Shown here in pieces: positions 41,582 to 46,138 of a stretch of 46,138 nt of DNA (its first letter is position 1; every line of letters begins with the position of its first letter). The stretch comes from Gemmata sp. (lineage in GTDB: Bacteria > Planctomycetota > Planctomycetia > Gemmatales > Gemmataceae). The stretch lies in NCBI GenBank assembly GCA_025055115.1, contig JANWYJ010000081.1, forward strand, positions 1 through 46,138, written 5' to 3'. The notes below the pieces were generated by a model. That model had not been told where the DNA came from. It saw nothing but the letters and a program-made list of their open reading frames with translations, and searched no databases. The translations under genes were made by a program, and so were the position numbers.

Positions 41582-42778
41582 TCAGCGTATCAAACAACTG
41601 GGCGTTGAGGATTGCAGTTGGCGGATGAGTTCAGTGGCCGCATCGTGGTGCTTCACAGGGTCGAATTCAATGGCCTGCTGAAGGTGATTGATGGCCCGCA
41701 GGGGGCGACCGGTGCTGGCGTAATGTTGGCCCAGGAGGAAGTGAAAGCGGGCAGCGTCCGTAGGCAAGCGCGTGATGGCCTGTTGGAGAATCTGTTCAAC
41801 TTCACCCTGGCGGCGCTGTTGGCGGGCGTTGTAGGCCAAACCCTCGAAGGCTAAGCAGGCCCGTTCGCGGGCGATTGGGTCGACCTCGACCCAGGGGAGA
41901 AGTTGTTCCAAAGCGGTGCGATAGTGGGTATCGCTTTCGCTCCACCGTTGGCGGTCGCGGTTGACTACCGCGAGTAACAGTACGGCGTTTACGTCTGTAG
42001 CTGTCAGCGGTTCTAAAATGCCAGCGGCCTCGTCGAGCTGTTCGAGTTGGATGAAGGCTTCGGCGCGGGCGAGTTTGGCTCGCACCGATGCCGTTGCTGG
42101 GAGTGGGTAGGCCACACTCCGCTGCAAGCGTTCGATTTCCTTGCGCACCAGCATCAGCAGCTCCGCCGGCGGTTTCTGGGCCACAGGTCGTTCACTGCCC
42201 AATTCCACCAAGCCCACCAATTCCCGCTCGGCCTTGACATAGCGGCCGCTCGCCATCCACTCCTCCGCGGCCTGAGTCCGCGCCGGGATGAGGGCTTCGG
42301 CATAAACTGCACACGGGATCACGGCGAAGGCGATAGCCACGGCGCAAACCCCGTTGAAATGCAGCATCGGCTCGGTACGCGGCGGCAAAGCGGCCAGACA
42401 CCACGGTAACACGAAGACAACAGCCAGTAACACACGCAGGACAAGCAACGGGCCAGAACCGAAAGTCCCTGCGGCGATCGCTTCAGCCAAACCCGCGCTG
42501 ATCGCCGCGACCAAACCCACCATTCCCACCCCAGACCCCAGCCACACGGTCGCTGCCACTTCATTCACCGCGGGTAGCGACCGCAGCCAGCGCGCGAGCA
42601 CGAACCCCAATGGTAGAGCGGTGATCAAATGGCTGACCAGAAGTCGCAGCCACGCGAACGGGGCGGCCGTTAGCCCCCCCTCCCAGCGCTCGCTGCCCGC
42701 TGCCCAATGGAGTCCCAAAGCCGGTACCGCCACCGCTAGTACCACAGCGATGATGGCGCGGCATTCACCCCCCGTCAT
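41582..42778 (-). CDS. Polytopic membrane protein with TPR-like C-terminus
   Basis: About 398 residues. The start ATG at 42778-42776 overlaps the stop of the preceding gene (ATGA, 42775-42778), a classic translational-coupling arrangement. The long open frame further upstream is only the shadow of that gene. The N-terminal 180 residues carry about five membrane helices (IIAVVLAVAVPALGLHW, HLITALPLGFVLARWL, VWLGSGVGMVGLVAAISAGL, LLVLRVLLAVVFVLPWCLAA and VAIAFAVIPCAVYAEAL). The C-terminal half is TPR-like: AKLARAEAFIQLEQLDEAAG, DTHYRTALEQLLP, HFLLGQHYASTGRPLRAINH and LQQAIEFDPVKHHDAATEL. It probably assembles a complex at the membrane. Family not recognised. Confidence 0.78.
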   Translation of the reverse strand: MTGGECRAIIAVVLAVAVPALGLHWAAGSERWEGGLTAAPFAWLRLLVSHLITALPLGFVLARWLRSLPAVNEVAATVWLGSGVGMVGLVAAISAGLAEAIAAGTFGSGPLLVLRVLLAVVFVLPWCLAALPPRTEPMLHFNGVCAVAIAFAVIPCAVYAEALIPARTQAAEEWMASGRYVKAERELVGLVELGSERPVAQKPPAELLMLVRKEIERLQRSVAYPLPATASVRAKLARAEAFIQLEQLDEAAGILEPLTATDVNAVLLLAVVNRDRQRWSESDTHYRTALEQLLPWVEVDPIARERACLAFEGLAYNARQQRRQGEVEQILQQAITRLPTDAARFHFLLGQHYASTGRPLRAINHLQQAIEFDPVKHHDAATELIRQLQSSTPSCLIR

Positions 42779-43755
42779 GAGCCTGCCACTCCCAACGCCC
42801 TGGCTGTTTCGGGCCGGCGAAGTTTCCAGATCATGCCGTCGAAGGCGTAGTGAACGAAAGCGGCCCAAAGGTTCAGACCTTGCCAGAGAACGAATACACC
42901 ACTCTCCTTCCGCGAGGCCCACGCCCCCAACGATCCGAGGATGACGACATACACCGTCAGGAAGAACAGCCAGTACTTCGCCAAGCGGCGGAATGCCCCG
43001 GCACTCCCGACGCTTTGCCGCCGCTGCGCGTAATGCGTTACAATCGCCAGATATTCCACCGCATGAAACATCGAACCAGCCGCGGCCAGCATCACGACCC
43101 CCCGAACCCAGCCCCATTGCAAGCTGAGGATGAAAGCCATGTACAATAGACAAACACTGCTGAGATAGACCATTTTGCCTGTCCGCTCGACGGTGAACCC
43201 GACAATATTGGACGCCAGCAACGCGAGCGGGATGAGCAAGATGGTGAAGTCGAGCGCTTGCAGCCACAGAAAATAGGCGGGTTCAGCTTCTACCCACCCG
43301 GTGGCCCAACCGGCCGCTCGTAGTGCCCCATAAGTGACGAAACCGCGAAGCCCCCAGCGTTCCAGAAATTCCGATCCCCCCCCGACTTTCCGCGAATACA
43401 TGCGTACAACGCCCGCATGCTGGCTGGCGAAATGCCATCCATTCCAAATGTAGTCGATGAGAGCTAGGCACAGAAACGCTCCGGTGCCAAGAAAGGCACC
43501 GATGACCACCGCAGCCGCCAACACGGCGACTGCGAGTAGCCGTTGGGTGTGATCACCGCGGCGGTCTGGGTCCATTAGCACCAAGATGAGAGTGATCCAG
43601 CGATGGGGGAGGGTCAGGAAGTAGATTTGCCAGAAGTCGATAACGGTGTCGGTGTCGGTGGTGAAACCGGGCAACAGGAGCAGAAGCCAACCGAGGTTCG
43701 CAAGGAACAATAAATCGAAAACCGGGGAGACGATCCACCCCCGGTTCAACTCCAT
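42775..43755 (-). CDS. Polytopic membrane protein with conserved-looking histidines
   Basis: About 326 residues and eight to nine membrane helices. Start at 43755 (MELNRGWIVSPVFDLLFLAN), 14 bp after the preceding lipoprotein stop; a frame from 43827 would overlap that gene. Helix-associated histidines occur in FLTLPHRWITLILV, YIWNGWHFASQHAGVVRMYS, FHAVEYLAIVTHYAQRRQ and WAAFVHYAFDGMIWKLRRPE. The pattern of several membrane-embedded His residues recalls iron enzymes of the membrane desaturase/hydroxylase kind and the Brp/Blh carotenoid oxygenases. I cannot assign it to either by eye. It is translationally coupled to the TPR membrane protein gene. Confidence 0.75.
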   Translation of the reverse strand: MELNRGWIVSPVFDLLFLANLGWLLLLLPGFTTDTDTVIDFWQIYFLTLPHRWITLILVLMDPDRRGDHTQRLLAVAVLAAAVVIGAFLGTGAFLCLALIDYIWNGWHFASQHAGVVRMYSRKVGGGSEFLERWGLRGFVTYGALRAAGWATGWVEAEPAYFLWLQALDFTILLIPLALLASNIVGFTVERTGKMVYLSSVCLLYMAFILSLQWGWVRGVVMLAAAGSMFHAVEYLAIVTHYAQRRQSVGSAGAFRRLAKYWLFFLTVYVVILGSLGAWASRKESGVFVLWQGLNLWAAFVHYAFDGMIWKLRRPETARALGVAGS

Positions 43756-43769
43756 GCCGACAAGCGGTG

Positions 43770-44159
43770 TCACGGCAGCGGCGCGGCTTGGATTTTCCAC
43801 TTGTTCCCGACCTTCACGAAGCTCCACTCGACCGTCCCTTGGTCGGTGCCCTCATCGGTGCGCACCTTCACGGTAGCCGTCGCTTTATCACCGTTGACCG
43901 TCGGCGACCCGGACAGGTCGAAGTTGTAAGTATCGTACTTGCGCCAATCTTTTGCAGGTTGGGCAAACAGTTCACCGGCCCGTTTGGGGTTGGCTTTGTA
44001 CTCGTTGAAATCCTCAATCAGAACCGCAATCGCTTTCGCATCATCAGAGTTGTAGCTGGGTGCGATCGGCGTTTCGGGGTTGCTACCGCAACTGCACAAA
44101 CCCACAGCCACTAGCCAGCCACAATTCATCACTAGCCAACGCAACAACGGTCGCATCAT
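43770..44159 (-). CDS. Lipoprotein with small beta-rich domain
   Basis: 129 residues. Signal and lipobox: MMRPLLRWLVMNCGWLVAVG then LCSCGSNPE. The mature domain (AIAVLIEDFNEYKANPKRAG, then VNGDKATATVKVRTDEGTDQ and VEWSFVKVGNKWKIQAAPLP) has a helix-plus-curved-sheet pattern ending in a K-W-K-I strand, as in NTF2-like or DUF4878-type small lipoproteins. Ligand unknown. It is first in the minus-strand locus 44159-40324 and is followed after 14 bp by the membrane protein gene. Confidence 0.78.
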   Translation of the reverse strand: MMRPLLRWLVMNCGWLVAVGLCSCGSNPETPIAPSYNSDDAKAIAVLIEDFNEYKANPKRAGELFAQPAKDWRKYDTYNFDLSGSPTVNGDKATATVKVRTDEGTDQGTVEWSFVKVGNKWKIQAAPLP

Positions 44160-44273
44160 CGATGGTGATCCCCGAAATCGCAGGAAGCAGACAATGGCAG
44201 GACTTCAGAAGCCACGCTCCGTGCGAAGGCGTCAGCTGATCGCCGCGCACGGAGCGTGTTGATGACGGAACAA

Positions 44274-45488
44274 TCAGTCGAAGTTGACCACTTCACCACC
44301 GGCCCGGGTCCCGAGGGCTTGCCATGTGGTCACATTGATTGTGTCGCGGAAAAACCGCACGCTACCATCCGCCATCGCTGCATTCACACCACCGGAGTGC
44401 TTGCTGCGGGCAGCGGCGAAGGTATCCCCGTTGGTTTGGTTTTGCACACAGGCTCGCCGATACGGATCCGTCGTGGGGATCGTCGGTTCACACGAAATGA
44501 TAGTATCGGGTGTGGAGCTATTGGGAGCTGTCAGGGTCGTAAAGACGTTACCCCCCGCGGCGGGCAATAACACACAACCGCGCATATCAAGATTACGGCC
44601 TTCCGGACTCGACGACGTAGCGTCCAGCGTAACGACATCATAAGGTAGCACTTCACTGAACATGATGGTGTTCGATGAACCATCGGTAATCTGGTCCACT
44701 TTCACACCACGACCCGTACCCATCCGCAATTGCCACGGCCACTTGGCGACCTCTACCAAACCAAAGACGCCGCTGGTTGGCGTTGGCGAGAAGGACGCGG
44801 CCGAACCGAACGTTCCACCGCCCCAGCAACCGACGTAATTGCCCTTCATGAGGTTTTCCAAACTGAGATTATTAAAATGCACATTGGGATTGTGGGCTGA
44901 ACTGGGGCAATAGAGGATGCGGGTGCTGAGTGTGGATTGGAAGTCGATATCCGGTCGGCGTTGCGGAACTCCATCCCAGTTATCAGCGGGATTAGATTCA
45001 GCACCCCCCGAGCCATCAGAAAGGAAGGCTGGCTCAATGCGAGCCACCAGAGGCGTTTGCTCGATTTCGGCCAAGATATGCAGCGGCCAACTGGGGCCAT
45101 AACAACGGGTGCCAAAACGGGGGGGGTTCGAGGTACTGGTGCTGTTGCCCCACACCACCCACAGTGGCGGCTCACCCGGAGCAGGAGTGCCACTGCCGGG
45201 AACTGGATTGGGATTGCCACCCGAATCAAACGGCGCGTTCGATTGCAAAGCCTGCAAAATCCGCGGCAAACCCGGCGGGAAAGAACCATGGGTGCTGTGA
45301 TAGTTGTGCGCAGCCAACGCCAACTGCTTCAGATTGTTTTGGCAACGCATCCGAGCTGCCGCTTCGCGGACTTTTTGCACTGCCGGAAGCAACAAGCCAA
45401 TCAAGATCGCGATAATCGCAATCACCACCAACAACTCAATCAATGTAAAACCGCGAAACCGATTCGAGCGCTCTTGGCTGTCGGCCAT
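44274..45488 (-). CDS. DUF1559 domain protein with prepilin-type N-terminus
   Basis: 404 residues. Start ATG 45488 is preceded by GGTGGAGG. The type IV pilin-like processing site and helix are clear: [20 protein letters not shown] (cleavage after the Gly of RG, methylated Phe), then [20 protein letters not shown] and [20 protein letters not shown]. The DUF1559 domain ends with the usual [15 protein letters not shown] motif. Planctomycetes carry dozens of such proteins, believed to be exported and assembled like pseudopilins; their substrates are unknown. It is preceded by an inverted repeat at 45605-45631. Confidence 0.94.
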   Translation of the reverse strand: MADSQERSNRFRGFTLIELLVVIAIIAILIGLLLPAVQKVREAAARMRCQNNLKQLALAAHNYHSTHGSFPPGLPRILQALQSNAPFDSGGNPNPVPGSGTPAPGEPPLWVVWGNSTSTSNPPRFGTRCYGPSWPLHILAEIEQTPLVARIEPAFLSDGSGGAESNPADNWDGVPQRRPDIDFQSTLSTRILYCPSSAHNPNVHFNNLSLENLMKGNYVGCWGGGTFGSAASFSPTPTSGVFGLVEVAKWPWQLRMGTGRGVKVDQITDGSSNTIMFSEVLPYDVVTLDATSSSPEGRNLDMRGCVLLPAAGGNVFTTLTAPNSSTPDTIISCEPTIPTTDPYRRACVQNQTNGDTFAAARSKHSGGVNAAMADGSVRFFRDTINVTTWQALGTRAGGEVVNFD

Positions 45489-45604
45489 GTAACGCCTCCA
45501 CCAATAAAAGAGGAACGTGGGAACGAACCTGTGATAGCCAGCTGAGATGTTTTAAGGTGCAGCTGTAAAGAACGTGTGTAAGTGTCACGAAGAACAGCAG
45601 TTAT

Positions 45605-45631
45605 TTTCTTCATGAAAAGATCATGAAGAAA
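45605..45631. promoter_or_regulatory. AT-rich 11-bp inverted repeat upstream of the DUF1559 gene
   Basis: TTTCTTCATGA (45605-45615) and its exact complement TCATGAAGAAA (45621-45631) are separated by 5 nt (AAAGA). It is about 117 bp upstream of the DUF1559 start and about 146 bp after the end of the next gene (45777). It could be an operator or a transcription terminator. No T-tract follows on the minus strand. Confidence 0.5.
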
Positions 45632-45776
45632 TTTGGCAAATCTTCACTATAAAAGAAACGCTCGGGGATTACGAAATCATCACGTGGATAGTTCAGAAAT
45701 GAAACTGCGAGCAGATTGATCGAACAATCGTAACTGACCGAACAAACGCCACTTTATCCGCCCGATCCCGCTGGCT

Positions 45777-46097
45777 TCAGTAGGCTCCGAGGTCGCGGGT
45801 GAAACTCATCGATGGGTCTACCTGATCATAGTCGATGCCAAAATGGTCGGCGACAACTCGGCGCACCCGCAAGGCCGTGGCGGGGTTGATGCCTGATGGG
45901 CAGCGGGCCAAGAATTCCTCATCCGAGAGCCACCGCCTACGGGGAGCTGGACGCAACTGCGGCCATTTTCTGCTACCAACAATCATAAAAAGAATGATAA
46001 GAATTCCCATCACTATGAAAATCCACCCATGAGCATCCACGATCGCTGACGGGAGGCTCAATACCGGCTTTTCGAGCCGCCCACGGCAGCATCTCAT
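45777..46097 (-). CDS. Single-pass membrane protein ending in an acyl-carrier-like helix segment
   Basis: 106 residues. A membrane helix (IFIVMGILIILFMIVG, about residues 26-41) is followed by a basic linker (RKWPQLRPAPRRRWLSD). The C-terminal half reads ALRVRRVVADHFGIDYDQVD and PSMSFTRDLGAY. This matches the first helix and loop of acyl carrier proteins, where the pattern is I-x-x-x-V-x-x-x-L-G-I and D-L-G-A-D-S-L. The protein stops at DLGAY, just before the serine that would carry phosphopantetheine. The start at 46097 lacks a clear ribosome site. It lies near the window edge, so its context is incomplete. Resemblance to ACP is by eye only. Confidence 0.6.
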   Translation of the reverse strand: MRCCRGRLEKPVLSLPSAIVDAHGWIFIVMGILIILFMIVGSRKWPQLRPAPRRRWLSDEEFLARCPSGINPATALRVRRVVADHFGIDYDQVDPSMSFTRDLGAY

Positions 46098-46138
46098 GTT
46101 CGCACAGAAGCGAATCGGAGAAAACCCACCGAGCGGGG

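Noticed and set aside
42779-43267. N-terminal extension of the TPR membrane protein
   Set aside because: The sequence is the shadow of the overlapping membrane protein gene; the ATGA overlap gives a better start.

Overview
The window looks like chromosomal DNA of a Planctomycetota bacterium, most probably a Gemmataceae-type lineage. The evidence is the protein families: two modules pairing a DUF1549/DUF1553 protein with a DUF1501 protein, a DUF1080 glycoside-hydrolase-like protein, a DUF1559 prepilin-like protein, a BBP7-like outer-membrane barrel, a Tat-exported Gfo/Idh/MocA oxidoreductase, and Pro-rich lipoproteins. KdsA, an O-antigen-ligase-like protein and the barrel point to a diderm cell with a Kdo-containing LPS. 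I count 36 protein genes and one tRNA. I see no insertion sequence, phage gene, CRISPR array or rRNA.

Layout. 0.4-3.8 kb: BBP7-like barrel (minus) divergent from a zinc-ribbon membrane protein. 4.0-6.0 kb: CCA-adding enzyme and a family 2 glycosyltransferase, convergent, with 131 bp of overlapping coding sequence. 6.1-9.9 kb: an ISC-type Fe-S cluster operon (Rrf2 regulator, iscS, iscU, A-type carrier, hscB, AhpD-like protein) behind a recognisable promoter/palindrome. 10.07 kb: tRNA-Val(UAC) followed by a tRNA-like remnant and about 0.7 kb without genes. 10.9-13.7 kb: kdsA and a lipoprotein with a transglutaminase-like fold. 13.8-19.8 kb (minus): DUF1080, DUF1501, DUF1549/DUF1553 and O-antigen-ligase-like genes. 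20.1-23.8 kb (plus): rlmN, an ECF sigma factor and its probable anti-sigma partner. 23.8-31.3 kb (minus): FAH-family enzyme, then the series cytochrome/LamG/DUF1549/DUF1553 - DUF1501 - Gfo/Idh. 31.8-37.4 kb: COG2509 flavoprotein, exported xylose-isomerase-like protein, cardiolipin synthase-like protein, FHA-GGDEF diguanylate cyclase. 37.5-40.2 kb: exported Ig-like protein divergent from larB. 40.3-44.2 kb (minus): a compact five-gene envelope locus (three lipoproteins, a TPR membrane protein, a histidine-containing polytopic membrane protein). 44.3-46.1 kb (minus): DUF1559 protein and a membrane-anchored protein whose C-terminus resembles the first part of an acyl carrier protein.

How the genes work together. 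The ISC block is a complete cysteine desulfurase/scaffold/carrier set with the J-domain co-chaperone but no hscA beside it. The exported DUF1080, DUF1501, DUF1549/1553, Gfo/Idh and TIM-barrel proteins fit the planctomycete periplasmic carbohydrate-handling repertoire, with the FAH-family enzyme a plausible cytosolic sugar-acid step. KdsA and the ligase-like protein serve the outer leaflet.

Most unusual signal. The spacers are full of short imperfect tandem duplications (about 10-39 bp per unit). In five genes the duplicated unit contains the stop codon, so the gene's last bases are repeated just beyond its end. I know of no named element that explains this, and I treat it as the leading candidate for a new phenomenon.
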